Shown here: positions 35,926 through 46,911 of the stretch, piece by piece
Position numbering within the stretch: the stretch's first letter is position 1
How the letters are laid out: every line of letters starts with the position of its first letter
Assembly: GCA_963710675.1 (NCBI GenBank)
Contig: CAVQBE010000006.1
Coordinates: 19,635-83,634 of the forward strand
Direction: 5' to 3'
DNA length: 64,000 bases
Source: JACCZX01 sp963710675
GTDB taxonomy: Bacteria; Pseudomonadota; Gammaproteobacteria; Burkholderiales; Burkholderiaceae_F
Program-made: the position numbers and the translations under genes
The notes under the pieces: model-generated
Told to the model about the DNA's origin: nothing
The model's input: the letters and a program-made list of their open reading frames with translations, nothing else
The model's database searches: none

Positions 35926-36711
35926 TTACCACTTCGGCTTGCGTTTCTCCATGAACGCCTGCACGCCTTCCTGCGCAGAGTCATCGATCATGTTGCACGC
36001 CATGGTCTGGCCCGCCAGCTGGTACGCGGCTTCGATACCGGTCTCCAGTTGCCGATAGAAAAGATCCTTACCCATTGCGAGCGCCGAGCCGGGTTTGGAA
36101 AGGATCGAAGTAATCAGCTTGTCAATTTCGGCGTCGAGTTGATCGGCTGGCACTACGCGATTGACGAGGCCACGCTCGCGCGCCGTCTCGGCGTCTATGA
36201 AATCGCCGGTCACCAGCATTTCAAACGCCTGCTTGCGTCCGACGTTGCGGCTTAGCGCAACGCCTGGGGTCGAGCAAAACAGGCCGACGTTGATGCCCGA
36301 CACTGCAAATTTCGCGTCGGAAGATGCGACGGCGAGATCGCACATCGCGACCAACTGGCAGCCAGCTGCGGTCGCGATGCCGTGCACACGCGCGATCACT
36401 GGCACGCGCAAGCGTTGAATCGTCATCATCAGTTTCGTGCATTGAGCGAACAGTGCCTGGTAATACTCGAGCGCAGGATTGGCCTTCATCTGCTTCAGGT
36501 CATGCCCAGGGCAAAACGCTTTGCCCTGCGCGCCGATTACGACGACGCGCACCGACTCGTCGTCGGCCAGCGGCTCGAACTCGGTCTGCAATGCCGCCAT
36601 CATTTCCTGTGACAACGCGTTGAATTGTTGCGGACGGTTCAGCGTCAGCGTCGCAACGCCGCGCTCATCGCGCGTGGTCAATACATACTGTTCCGCTACC
36701 GGTGCGTTCAT
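35926..36711 (-). CDS. Enoyl-CoA hydratase/isomerase family protein
   Basis: The 261-residue crotonase-fold protein has the oxyanion-hole segments GKAFCPGHDLKQMKANPALE and ATAAGCQLVAMCDLAVASSD, followed by GINVGLFCSTPGVALSRNVG. The Glu pair of true hydratases is not complete: the position after the second segment reads FCSTPG where hydratases often have a catalytic Glu, so an isomerase or hydrolase activity is possible. It is the last gene of HDAC-like - acyl-CoA synthetase - crotonase, 10 bases after the synthetase stop. Confidence 0.85.
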   Translation of the reverse strand: MNAPVAEQYVLTTRDERGVATLTLNRPQQFNALSQEMMAALQTEFEPLADDESVRVVVIGAQGKAFCPGHDLKQMKANPALEYYQALFAQCTKLMMTIQRLRVPVIARVHGIATAAGCQLVAMCDLAVASSDAKFAVSGINVGLFCSTPGVALSRNVGRKQAFEMLVTGDFIDAETARERGLVNRVVPADQLDAEIDKLITSILSKPGSALAMGKDLFYRQLETGIEAAYQLAGQTMACNMIDDSAQEGVQAFMEKRKPKW

Positions 36712-36720
36712 TCGGACTCC

Positions 36721-38383
36721 CTATACGTCGATCGCCGCAGTCGATTTCGCCTGCTGGCGCAACAAGAACTTCTGAATCTTGCCGGTCGATGTTTTCGGCA
36801 GCGCGCCAAAAACAATCCGCTTCGGTATTTTGAATCCGGCCAGATGCTTGCGGCAATGTTGCTGCAGCTCTTGTTCAGTCAGCTCCGTGCCGTCCTTCAG
36901 CTCTACAAATGCGCAGGGGACTTCGCCCCAACGCGGATCGGGCTGCGCAACCACTGCTGCCGCGACGACTCCCGGATGTCGATACAACGCGTCTTCGACT
37001 TCGATCGAAGAAATGTTCTCGCCGCCAGAGATGATGATGTCCTTGCTGCGATCCTTGATGCGCAGATAACCATCGGGCTGAACGACGGCGAGATCGCCCG
37101 TATGAAACCAGCCGCCACGAAACGCTTCTTCCGTCGCCGCGTCGTTCTTCAAATAGCCCTTCATCATGATGTTGCCGCGAAACATGATTTCACCGATCGT
37201 TTCGCCGTCAGGTGGCACGGGCTGCATCGAATCGGGGTCTAGCACCGCCACCGCTTCTTCGAGCGTCGATCGCACGCCCTGGCGGCTGTTTTTCATCGCG
37301 CGCTCACCGACATCCAGCGTCGCCCATTCCGGCTGCTTCGCGCACACGGTGGCGGGACCATAAGTTTCAGTCAGTCCATACACGTGCGTCAGATCGAACC
37401 CGATTCGATCCATCCCTTCGATCATCGAAGCGGGCGGTGCGGCTGCCGCAACCATCGCGTGCACCTTGTGCGTGATGCCCTGCTTCATTTCGTCCGGCGC
37501 GCTGAACAAGCAGCGAATGCACGATCGGTGCTCCGCAATAGTGCGTGACCTTGTGCTCACGAATCGCGTCAAAGATTGCTTGTGCCTCGACCTTGCGCAG
37601 ACAAACGTGGGTGCCGGCCATCGCCGCGATCGTCCACGGAAAACACCAGCCATTGCAGTGAAACATCGGCAGCGTCCACAAATACACCGGATGCGGCGGC
37701 ATCGCCCAGACCAGTACGTTCGACACAGCGTTGGTATAGGCGCCGCGGTGCGAGTAAACGACGCCTTTCGGATTGCCCGTCGTGCCCGAGGTGTAGTTCA
37801 AGGCGATCGCGTCCCATTCGTCGGCCGGCGCAGCCCATGCGTAATCGGCATTGCCTTCGGCCAGAAACGCTTCGTAATCGACAACGCCAATCCGTTCACC
37901 GGGACCGTCGTACATCGGATCATCGACATCGATGATCAGCAACTTCGCGACTCGACATCCTTTAGCGCGGTCTTGATCGTCGGTGAGAACTCGCGGTCGG
38001 TGATCAGGACTTTAGCCTCGCCGTGATTCAGCTGAAACGCGATCGAGGCCGCATCAAGTCGAGTGTTCAGCGCATTGAGCACCGCTCCGGTCATCGGAAT
38101 GCCAAAGTGCGCTTCGACCATCGCCGGCGTATTCGGCAGCATCACCGCAACCGTATCGCCGCGGCCCGATGCCCGCGCTGCGCGAGCGCGGACGCAAGCA
38201 GCCGGCAGCGGCGATACAACTCCGACCACGTCAGTCGCAGTGCATTCTTTCCGTGGCCGTGAACGACGGCAGGTAACGCCGGGAAAACAGTCGCCGCGCG
38301 CTGCAGAAACGGCAGCGGCGACAGCGGTGCAAAGTTGGCCGGGTTGCTGAGTCGAGTCCGCTGTCGAATAGGTGGCGCTTCAT
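36721..38383 (-). CDS. Acyl-CoA synthetase (AMP-binding, DmdB-like), about four frame breaks
   Basis: The reconstructed product is about 550 residues. It starts MKRHLFDSG at ATG 38383, overlapping the upstream stop (ATGA), and continues NPANFAPLSPLPFLQRAATV, GDTVAVMLPNTPAMVEAHFG, the AMP loop LNYTSGTTGNPKGVVYSHRG, LPMFHCNGWCFPW, HVYGLTETYGPATVC, GGWFHTGDLAV and the catalytic Lys in LPKTSTGKIQKFLLRQQ. Frame changes fall near 38345, 38160, 37945 and 37510. All motifs are intact and in order, so these are likely sequence errors, though four in one gene is striking. Relatives activate medium or branched fatty acids or methylmercaptopropionate. It is coupled to the HDAC-like and crotonase genes. 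Confidence 0.83.
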
Positions 38384-39306
38384 AGTCGCGCCAGCGCTTT
38401 GACGTGCGCAGCAGCGCTGCGGCCCAGCGCACTCAGGTTGTAGCCGCCCTCCAACGAACTGACGATTCGCCCTTCCGCATGCTCATCGGCCACTTCCATC
38501 AGCCGCTCGGTGATGTACGTGTAATCGGCTTCGACCAGTCCCATCTGGCCAAGCCCATCCTCGCGATGCGCGTCGAAGCCGGCTGAGATGAAAATCATCT
38601 GCGGCTCGAATTCGTTAAGCCGCGGTAACCACACTTCATCGACTACCTGCCTTGCCACACCGCCCTTGGTTCCGGCTGGAAGCGGCACGTTCACCATGTT
38701 TTTCGCAGGGTTGCCGGTGCCACTGTAGGGATAAAACGGATGCTGGAAAAAGCTGGCCATCAGCACCTTCTCATCGTCCGCAAAAATCTCCTCGGTTCCA
38801 TTGCCATGATGCACATCGAAATCGATGATCGCGACACGCTCGAAACCGAGCGCGTCCGACGCATGGCGCGCGCCGACAGCGATGCTGTTAAAGATGCAAA
38901 ACCCCATCGCGGCGGATCTGCGCGCATGGTGTCCCGGCGGACGAACCGCGCAAAATGCATTGGCGATCTCGCCTTTGGCAACGCGCTCGGCTGCGTCGAC
39001 CACCGCGCCGGCTGCGCGCAACGCCGCATTCAGCGAATGCGAATTCATCGACGTATCGGGATCAAGCGGCCGATAACCCTCGGTCGGTACGCTAGACTGC
39101 AAGCGTGCAACGTAATCCGCGCTATGCGCGCGCTGCAACGCTTCAGTCGACGCCAGCGGCGCATCGAAATGCTTCAGATGCGGTGCGATGCCCGTCGAGA
39201 TCAGATGATCCGAAATTGCGGCAAGCCGCTCGGGGCATTCCGGGTGCCACGATCCCATCTCGTGCTGCGAACAATCCCGATGCGTGAACAATCCAGTCTG
39301 CTGCAT
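38380..39306 (-). CDS. Histone deacetylase family amidohydrolase
   Basis: The 308-residue zinc enzyme has the HDAC/acetylpolyamine amidohydrolase residues: RPPGHHARRSAAMGFC with the catalytic His pair, the Zn ligands Asp and His in IIDFDVHHGNGTEEIF, the Asp in ISAGFDAHREDGLGQM, and EGGYNLSALG. Bacterial members deacetylate acetylpolyamines, acetylated proteins or small amides such as acetoin-pathway enzymes; the substrate is not fixed here. It heads the operon with the acyl-CoA synthetase, which suggests a role in acyl or acetate turnover. Confidence 0.9.
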   Translation of the reverse strand: MQQTGLFTHRDCSQHEMGSWHPECPERLAAISDHLISTGIAPHLKHFDAPLASTEALQRAHSADYVARLQSSVPTEGYRPLDPDTSMNSHSLNAALRAAGAVVDAAERVAKGEIANAFCAVRPPGHHARRSAAMGFCIFNSIAVGARHASDALGFERVAIIDFDVHHGNGTEEIFADDEKVLMASFFQHPFYPYSGTGNPAKNMVNVPLPAGTKGGVARQVVDEVWLPRLNEFEPQMIFISAGFDAHREDGLGQMGLVEADYTYITERLMEVADEHAEGRIVSSLEGGYNLSALGRSAAAHVKALARL

Positions 39307-39338
39307 TCTTCTTTCCTGAAACCAACGATGTCAGTGCC

Positions 39339-39405
39339 GTCGGGCCGCCCCAAGGCGCTGACGCGCCCCCTCGGGGGGCAGCGAACGGAGTGAGCGTGGG
39401 GGCAT
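39339..39405. repeat. Burkholderiales-type intergenic hairpin repeat
   Basis: This GC-rich element reads GGGCCGCCCCAAGGCGCTGA, then CGCGCCCCCTCGGGGGGCAG, CGAACGGAGTGAGCGTGGGGGC. It contains an internal hairpin (GCCCCCTCGGGGGGC) and outer arms GCCGCCCC / GGGGGC. From memory, near-identical elements recur many times between genes in Burkholderiales. Here it sits between the divergent HDAC-like and MoxR genes, so it is not simply a terminator. Confidence 0.65.
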
Positions 39406-39412
39406 CCATCCT

Positions 39413-40339
39413 ATGTTAGTGAAGTTTCGCGCGACCGCCACGCAGATCGGCCAGATCATCGTCGGCAAGACGCTGCAGATCCGGCAGAGCCTGACGTGCC
39501 TGCTGGCGGGCGGGCATCTGCTGATCGAAGACGCACCCGGCGTCGGCAAGACCACGATGGCGCATGCGATTGCGATTTCGATGGGGCTGCCGTTTCGGCG
39601 CATACAGTTCACCAGCGACCTGCTGCCGTCGGACGTGATCGGCGTTTCTGTTTACGAGCGCAACAGCGGGCAGTTCGTGTTCCATCCCGGGCCCGATATT
39701 TCACCGAAGTACTGCTGGCCGACGAGATCAACCGCGCCAGCCCGAAAACACAAAGCGCTCTGCTCGAAGCGATGGAGGAGAGTCAGGTTTCGGTCGACGG
39801 TTTGTCGCGTCCGCTGCCGAATCCGTTCTTCGTGATTGCGACACAAAATCCGCTGCACCAGGTTGGCACGTTTCCTCTGCCCGAGTCGCAGCTCGATCGT
39901 TTTCTGATGTGCATCAGCCTGGGTTACCCGGACCGAGCGGCCGAGCGCTCGTTACTTGTCCGGCGAAGCGCGGCGCGACATGCTGAAGTCGCTCGATGCC
40001 ACCGCGCGTCCTGCCGATCTGCTGGCAGCGCAGGCGGAAGCCAAGAAGGTTTACGTGTCCGCTGCACTGCTCGACTACATCCAGTCGTTGATTGCGCACA
40101 CGCGCGCTTCGGGCAAATACGCGGAAGGATTGAGCCCGCGTGGTGGCCTCGCACTGCTCGCCGCAGCACGCGCGTGGGCGTGGCTCGACGGGCGTGAACA
40201 CGTGATTCCCGAAGACGTGCAAAACATCATGCCGTGCGTAGCCGGGCATCGACTGCACGCGACCAGTCGCGAGACCGGCCGCGCGCTGCACGGCAAGGAG
40301 CTGGTGTCGCAGTTGATCGCCGCAGTGCCGGTACCCTAG
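39413..40339 (+). CDS. MoxR-family AAA+ ATPase, two frame breaks
   Basis: MoxR ATPases act as chaperones for DUF58/VWA partner proteins. Segments in order: VGKTLQIRQSLTCLLAGGHL, Walker A EDAPGVGKTTMAHAIA, ITS-type LPFRRIQFTSDLLPSDV, Walker B VLLADEINRASPKTQSALLE, ATQNPLHQVGTFPLPESQLD, and the C-terminal SPRGGLALLAAARAWAWLDG. The frame changes near 39705, in a run where one extra T restores the reading, and again near 39960. It starts the moxR-DUF58-tgpA cluster, 9 bases before the next start. Confidence 0.87.
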
Positions 40340-40347
40340 CAATCCAA

Positions 40348-41372
40348 ATGAGTATCGCCGCCAACGCGGTGGTCGTGAAGATTGCTGACTGGATCGCCGG
40401 GCGACACGGCCCCGAGGCCGGCGACGTCCCGCTTGATCGGCGCCGCGTATACATCTTGCCTACCGGACCGGGACTTGCTTTCGGCGTCGTTACGCTGATT
40501 CTGTCTGATCGGCTCGATCAACTACATGTTGCAGCTTGGTTATCTGCTGACTTTTCTGGTTGCGAGCATGGCAATCGTTGGCATGCACAACACGCACTCG
40601 AACCTTGCGCAGATCGTCGTGCGAGGCGTTCAGGTCGAGCCGGTCTACGCAGGTGACGTGGCCGCGTTTGAAATCAACGTGACCAATCCGACGACCGTCG
40701 ATCGCTTTGCATTGCGGTTTTCCTTTGCGACGCCGTCGGAGCCCGGCCTGCCTTTCCGCCGCTTTTTCAGCAGAGCACCGCGCGAGCGCGAGCTTCCGAC
40801 CATCTCGATTGAACTACCGGCGCGCGGTTTACGCACGGTCGCAGTGCCTTTGCCCGCGCCGATTCGAGGACGGCTGCCTGCGCCGCGCATCACACTTGAG
40901 ACGCGCTATCCGTTCGGGCTATGGCGCGCGTGGGCATACTTCACGCCTGCCCTGACCGCGATGGTTTATCCGGCGCCGGAATTTGACGCGCCAGCGTTGC
41001 CGTTCACGGGCGCCGGGGTTGGCGAAGCCGCGGGCATGGCATCCAGTGGCGATGACTTCGCAGGGTGTGCGCCCTTATCAGCCTGGCGATGCGCAAAAGA
41101 TGATCGCGTGGAAGCTTGCCGCGCGCTCCGACGAACTGTCGGTCAAGCAGTTTGAGGCGGCCGGCGGCGGCGAGTTGATGCTCGACTATGGCGAACTGCC
41201 AGAGGTGCTCGGCATCGAAGGGCGGCTTTCGCGCTTGACACGTTGGGTGCTCGATGCCGATGCTTCGCACATGCGTTACGGCTTGAAGCTTCCCGACGCG
41301 ATGATTTTCATCGGCAGCGGTGCCGCGCATCGCGAGCACTGCCTGACGGCGCTTGCCGTTTGCATCGGGTAA
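40348..41372 (+). CDS. DUF58 domain protein, two frame breaks
   Basis: The product has two N-terminal membrane helices (RRVYILPTGPGLAFGVVTLI and, after a break near 40510, GSINYMLQLGYLLTFLVASM), a beta-rich middle, and, after a second break near 41060, the DUF58 signature VRPYQPGDAQKMIAWKLAAR and LSVKQFEAAGGGELMLD. DUF58 proteins accompany MoxR and TgpA in a conserved envelope-related cluster of unknown mechanism. ATG 40348 lies 9 bases after the moxR stop and the stop is 6 bases before tgpA, so it is part of one operon. Confidence 0.85.
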
Positions 41373-41378
41373 CGTCGG

Positions 41379-43461
41379 ATGTCCGCAGTTGCTCAGCCGG
41401 CCCTGACGCTGCGCGCCAAGCTTGCTCGCTTCTTCGCGCCACTTGCACTGCTGTTTGCGCCTCAGGTGTCGAGCGCGGCGCGCGAGCGGCGCGACATGCT
41501 GGTGCTGTTGCTCGCGGTCGCCTTCGTCGTCATCCCGCACTTCGAGCATCTGGTGTGGTGGGCGACAGCAGTCCTCATATTGCTGCTCGTCTGGCGCGCA
41601 TTCCTGACGGTGACGCAGCGACCGATACCAAGCCGCCTGTTGATGTTTCCGCTGTTGATCGCGGCCAGTGGCGCGGTCTATCTGCAATACAGCACGCTTG
41701 TTGGGCCAGCAGGCGGGCGTGACGTTCTTGCTGCTGCTAATGGCGTTGAAGTTGCTGGAGATGCGCGCGCGGCGCGACATCTTCGTCGTGATCTTCCTGT
41801 CGTTCTTCATTTTGTTAACGCAATTTCTAAACGGCCAGGAAATCCATGTCGCTGTGATGGCGCTGCTCGCGGTAACCGCTTTGTTCTTCGTATTGATCAG
41901 CGTGAACCTCGATGAAACCGACTTGCCTGCCGGGCGCAAATTCAAGATGGTCGGGTTGACGTTGCTGAAAGCGGTTCCGCTGACGGCCGTGTTGTTTGTG
42001 TTGTTCCCGCGAATCTCGGGCCCGCTGTGGGGAACACCGGGAGACTCTGCGAGCGGGCAATACCGGACTGTCGAACTCAATGTCACCCGGGACGATCAGT
42101 AAGCTGCTCGAATCGCCCGAAATCGCATTTCGCGCCAAGTTCGACGGCGCCGCGCCCGAGCAACGACAAGCTTTACTGGCGCGGTCCTGTGTTCGGAACG
42201 TTCAATGGTCGCGCGTGGACGCCGCTGCAGCAGCGCTCAGGCGACAGCAACGCTTCCGTCAATTCAAGGTGACGCGCGTTCGACAGTCGCTTACACGGTG
42301 ACGCTGGAGCCGCATAACCGCGACTGGTTGTTTGCGCTTGACGCACCCGCAATGCTGCCGGTGACGAGCGAATTTACGCCGCGCATGACGCCCGATATGC
42401 GGATCGTCACCAACGACCTGGTTCGCCAGCGCTTGCGATACGAGATGCGCTCGTACACGACGTACCGCTTCAACGCCGACTCGAGCGCCGCTGAACGGCG
42501 AAATTGGCTGGACCTGCCGCCAACCTACAACCCGCGCACGCTGGAATTGGCCGAGGAAATTCGCTCGCGCTCGGGTAACGACGCGGACCGCGTACGCGCG
42601 ACGCTTGAGCACCTGCGGCGCGGCGGTTACCAATACACGCTGTCTCCGCCGCGGCTGGGACGAAATTCGATTGATGACTTTCTGTTCGACACGCGGCAAG
42701 GCTATTGCGAACACTATGCGTCCGCGTTCGTATTCCTGATGCGGGCACTGGATGTTCCGGCGCGCGTAGTTACTGGATATCAGGGCGGTGAACTAAACCC
42801 CGTCGATGGTTTTATGACGATCCGGCAATCCGATGCGCACGCTTGGTCCGAAGTATGGCTACAGGGTCGCGGCTGGGTGCGCGTCGATCCGACGGCGATC
42901 GTTGCGCCAATGCGCATCGATCAGGGTGCGAACGAAATCGCACGGCAGGCAGGCATCGTGCTACCCGGTGCCGGTAGCAGCTTTACCTGGCTGCGCTCGA
43001 TACGGTTTAATTGGGAAGCGGTACAAAACTCATGGAACCAGTGGGTGCTGTCGTATTCGCAAGAGCGCCAGCGCGACCTGATCGGGCTGCTCGGCCTGAC
43101 GCCAAATTGGGAGAGCCTCGCGCTTGTCATGGCCGTGCTGGTAGCGATCGTCCTTGCCGTGATGGCTGTCTTTTCTTTGCGTACCCGCATCGAACGCGAT
43201 CCGCTTGGAGACGCTTTTCGCTTGATGCGCGAGCGGCTTGATCGAGCCGGTGTCAGTACGGCAGAGCATCTGGGCCCGCGAGCGTTATATGCGCGCAGCA
43301 AACGTATGCTCGCCCCGGTCGACGCCAAACGTGCACGCAAACTGCTATCGCGAATCGAGAGGATGCGCTATTCGAGAACGTCAGAGGGTGTCGCGCGCGC
43401 CGACATTCGGGCGCTGCGGCGCGCGATTCGCGAATTTCGACCGCGCAGCGTCGGGACATGA
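41379..43461 (+). CDS. TgpA-like membrane transglutaminase, about four frame breaks
   Basis: The N-terminal half is a DUF3488 membrane region with helices such as MLVLLLAVAFVVIPHF, VTFLLLLMALKLLEMRARRD and LTLLKAVPLTAVLFVLFPRI. The periplasmic transglutaminase-like core has the catalytic triad in FDTRQGYCEHYASAFVFLMR (Cys), SDAHAWSEVWL (His) and GWVRVDPTA (Asp). One more helix and a DUF4129-like tail follow. Frame changes occur near 41710, 42060, 42160 and 42270, all with continued family match. TgpA of Pseudomonas aeruginosa is essential; its substrate is thought to be periplasmic. It follows DUF58 by 6 bases. Confidence 0.85.
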
Positions 43462-43468
43462 CAGCCGC

Positions 43469-44480
43469 ATGAAGCATGAGCGACGCTCGATGCTGGCGGC
43501 GTTGGCGCTGATGTTGATCGCGCCTGCCGCGATGGCGGAAACACGAGCTCCGTATCTGCAGCGCGCGGATGTTCAGCAGTTTATCGACGAGCTGACGACC
43601 GAGCACGGCTTCGAGCGCCAGCGCATTGAGCGCTGGCTGAGTCAGGCGCGCTACTCGTCTGCGGTGGAGCGCTACATGCAGCCGCCGATCGCGTTCGGCC
43701 AGCGCAACTGGCTCGACTATCGCGCACGCTATCTGGACGAACCGCGCGTGCAGGCGGGCGCGGCGTTCGTGCGCAATCATCAGATGGCGATGGAACGGGC
43801 GCAGCGCGAGTTCGGCGTGCCCGCCGAAATCATCGCGGCGATCATCGGTGTCGAAACAAATTACGGCCGCATCACCGGCAACTTTCGCACGCTGGATGCG
43901 CTGGTTACGCTGTCGTTCGACTATATGCGGCGTGCCGAGTACTACCGGCAGCAGCTGACTGAATTTTTCCTGCTCGCACGCGAACAGAAGACTGACCCGC
44001 TAACCGTCAAGGGCTCGTTCGCAGGTGCGCTGGGTCTGCCGCAGTTCATGCCGGGATCGATCCGCCGCCACGCCGTCGATTTCGACGGCGATGGACGCGT
44101 CGATCTGGCCAACAGCGCCGCCGATGCGATCGGCTCCGTCGCAAGTTTTCTGGCTGCGCACGGATGGCAGCGCGACATGCCGATCGTGTTCGATGCGATC
44201 GCCGACGAAGCCACGGTCGACGCGCTCGGCCGAGGAATCAACGCCGTGGTGCACGTGGTCGGATGCACTGGCAGCGGGTGTCGAAGGCGACGTGCCGTTG
44301 CCGCTCGATGCGCAAGTGCTGGTGATTGACCTTCCAATCGTCAATGGCAGTGAAGTCGAGCGTCTGTATCGAGTAGGAACCGTGAACTTCAGCGCACTTC
44401 TGCATTACAACCGCAGTTACTTCTACGCCAGCGCGGTGGTTGATCTGTCGCGCGCGATTGCGCAGTCGTTGCCGCGCTAG
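43469..44480 (+). CDS. mltB: Lytic murein transglycosylase B, one frame break
   Basis: MltB cleaves the MurNAc-GlcNAc bond of peptidoglycan, forming 1,6-anhydro ends. A signal peptide (residues 1-24, MKHERRSMLAALALMLIAP) is followed by the SLT-like domain with the catalytic Glu in IAAIIGVETNYGRITGNFRT, then LTVKGSFAGALGLPQFMPGS and VDFDGDGRVDLANSAADAIG. No lipobox Cys is present, so it is a soluble form. Near 44255 the frame changes and the C-terminal part SDALAAGVEGDVPLPLDAQV continues to the stop. It starts 8 bases after tgpA and overlaps the maiA stop by four bases. Confidence 0.87.
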
Positions 44481-45127
44481 CTATCAGCGTCCGGCTGCGC
44501 CGACGGCTGCGCGTCAATAAACGCTGGAAGCTGCATGCAATTGTCGAAGATCCGCATCACCGTGGGCAGCGCATCCAAGTTGCATTCCATGCGCTGTGCA
44601 TTGAAGATTTGCGGCACGATAAGTACATCAGCAAGCGTCACTGCGTCACCAAGTGCGTAGCGGCCACTGCGGCCTTCGGCGGTCAGCCGTGCTTCAACCG
44701 AGGCCAGCCCCTGCTCCACCCAGTGTCGGTACCACGCATTTTTCTGCTCCTCAGTCACGCCCAGCGTCTTGACCAGGTACCGCAGCACGCGCAGATTATT
44801 CAGCGGATGAATCTCGCAAGCGATTGCAAGTGCAATGCTTCGAACATAGGCGCGCTGCGCTGCGTCCGGCGGTAGCAACGGCGGCTCTCGCCGCGTTTCT
44901 TCCAGATACTCGATGATCGCCAGCGATTGCGTCAAAACGGTGCCGTCATCATCAAGGACCGGCACGAGCGCATCGGGATTCAGCGCCCGGAATGAAGGTG
45001 CAAGCTGCTGACCTCCATCTTTCAGCAAGTGGACAGGCACGTAGTCGTACGGAAGGCCCTTCAGGTTCAACGCTATGCGGACCCGATATGACGCAGAGCT
45101 GCGGAAGTAGTTATAAAGCTTGATCAT
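44477..45127 (-). CDS. maiA: Maleylacetoacetate isomerase (zeta-class GST)
   Basis: MaiA isomerises maleylacetoacetate to fumarylacetoacetate with glutathione in tyrosine breakdown; the same family also includes maleylpyruvate isomerases. The 216-residue protein has the zeta-class active-site motif YFRSSASYRVRIALNLKGL (SSAS in place of SSCS), the cis-Pro segment NPDALVPVLDDDGTVLTQSL and the C-terminal helices with CEIHPLNNLRVLRYL. No other homogentisate or gentisate genes are in the window, so which of the two reactions it catalyses stays open. Confidence 0.88.
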   Translation of the reverse strand: MIKLYNYFRSSASYRVRIALNLKGLPYDYVPVHLLKDGGQQLAPSFRALNPDALVPVLDDDGTVLTQSLAIIEYLEETRREPPLLPPDAAQRAYVRSIALAIACEIHPLNNLRVLRYLVKTLGVTEEQKNAWYRHWVEQGLASVEARLTAEGRSGRYALGDAVTLADVLIVPQIFNAQRMECNLDALPTVMRIFDNCMQLPAFIDAQPSAQPDADS

Positions 45128-45171
45128 GCAGCCAACGAAAACAAACCTCGTCTCGCCTGAGCGCGCGCAGT

Positions 45172-46897
45172 CTACGCGGACTGGCTCGATGCGGACGCGC
45201 GGGCGATCGCGTGCGATAACAGCGTCACGGGAATCACACCCGCAGCAACGATAGTCAGTGCAGGCAGCGCCGCCTGACCGAGCCGCTCATCGCTCGCCAT
45301 CTGATAGGCAATCACTGCCAGTGTGTCGAAGTTAAACGGCCGCAACACCAACGTGGCAGGCAGCTCCTTCATCACGTCAACGAACACCAGCAGGCACGCG
45401 GCAAGTACAGACGGCCTTAGCACCGGCAGGTGTACGCGAATGAAAGTGTCGAACGGAGTACTGCCGAGACTGCGCGCGCTGGCATCCATCGCAGGCGTGA
45501 TGCGCGCAAGCCCTGCTTCGACGGTTTGATACGCGACAGCGAAGTAACGGACCAGGTACCCGTAGAGCAGCGCGAAGACCGAGCCGGTCAACAGCAGTCC
45601 AGTACCCACACCAAGCGTGGACTGCATTACCTGATCGAGCCGATTATCGAAGGCAGCGAGCGGTATCAGAATGCCCACCGCGATCACGGCTCCGGGCACT
45701 GCGTAGCCGAGGCTCATCAACCGGACGGCGCCGCCGCACCAGGGTTTTGGGCGCACCGCGTGGGGTCGATCGTGCGATATATGCAAGAGACAGCACAACG
45801 ATCAGTGCCAGCACAGCAGCAGCAACCCCAATCGAAAGCGTGTTGAACAGCCAGCGGGCATAGCGAGCCCAGTCGATGGTCTGCCACGCGGGCCAGAGCA
45901 ACCGGAGCAGCAAAAGCACCGGTACGACAAATCCGAGAATTACCGGTGCCGCGCACAGCATGAATGCCGCCGCTTGCTGTCGACCGTGCAACTGAGTGCG
46001 TGCCGCAGGACGCTGGCTCGCCGTCGGCGTAAAAAACCGAGCGCGCCCCCGGGCACGATGCTCGACATAGAACACCAACAACACCAATACCAGCAACACG
46101 GCGGCGAGCTGGCTTGCCGCAAGTCGGTCGCCCAGCGAGAACCAAGCGCGATAAATCGATGTCGTCAATGTCTGCAACCCGAAATAAGACGCTGCTCCGT
46201 AGTCTGCGATCGTCTCCATCAGTGCGAGTAGCGCGCCAGCCGCAATCGCCGGGCGCGCCAGTGGAAGGTTCACGCGCCACCATGTTTGCCACGCCGTTTG
46301 TCCAAGGCTGCGCGCCGCGTCCATCATCGCCGCCGTACGTGCGAGAAATGCGGTGCGTGCGAGCAGATATACATACGGATACAACACAAAAATGAAGACG
46401 AATGCCGCGCCGGCGAGCGATCGAATCTCAGGAAACCAGTAGTCACCCCGCTGCCAGCCGAAGCTATCTCGCAAGAATTGCTGCAAGGGTCCGGCGTACT
46501 GCAGATAGTCGGTGTACGCATACGCGACGATGTAGGCCGGCATCGCAAGCGGCAGCAGCAGCGCCCATTCGAAAGCTCGTCGCCCTGGAAAGTCATGGGC
46601 CGCCACCAGCCACGCCGTGGCTGCGCCAACGACGACAACTCCAACCATTACAGCGAAACCAAGCGCCGAGGTCTCGAACAGCGCCGCTGGAATGACGGTC
46701 GCAAGCAGGTGGCGCAGCGTATCTGCCGACTGTTCTGCCTGCCAGAAGCTCGCGAAGACGCTAAGTACAGGCAGTGCAACCACCGCTGTGCAAACTATCG
46801 CAAGCGACAGCGCGCGTCCGAGCCCTGGGTCTGAGCCAAACAGCGCGAAACGCGGTCGAGGCCGGGCGAGAGCCTGACTCGTGGCCCGAATACTCAC
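45172..46897 (-). CDS. fbpB: Ferric iron ABC transporter permease FbpB, one frame break
   Basis: FbpB-type permeases are fused dimers with two binding-protein-dependent transport domains. The first half has ARSLGQTAWQTWWRVNLPLA (EAA loop) and MLPLAMPAYIVAYAYTDYLQ-type helices; the second half, after a frame change near 45760, has LMSLGYAVPGAVIAVGILIP and the second EAA loop DASARSLGSTPFDTFIRVHL. About twelve helices and ~570 residues are normal. The start GTG 46897 is divergent from fbpC, with a Fur box between them. The natural substrate-binding partner is probably the distant fbpA. Confidence 0.87.
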
Positions 46898-46911
46898 GCT
46901 AAACCTCCGCC

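Noticed and set aside
36721..38383. Acyl-CoA synthetase as a true pseudogene
   Set aside because: All catalytic motifs are kept in order across the four frame changes, and neighbouring conserved genes show the same type of breaks, so sequence error is more likely.
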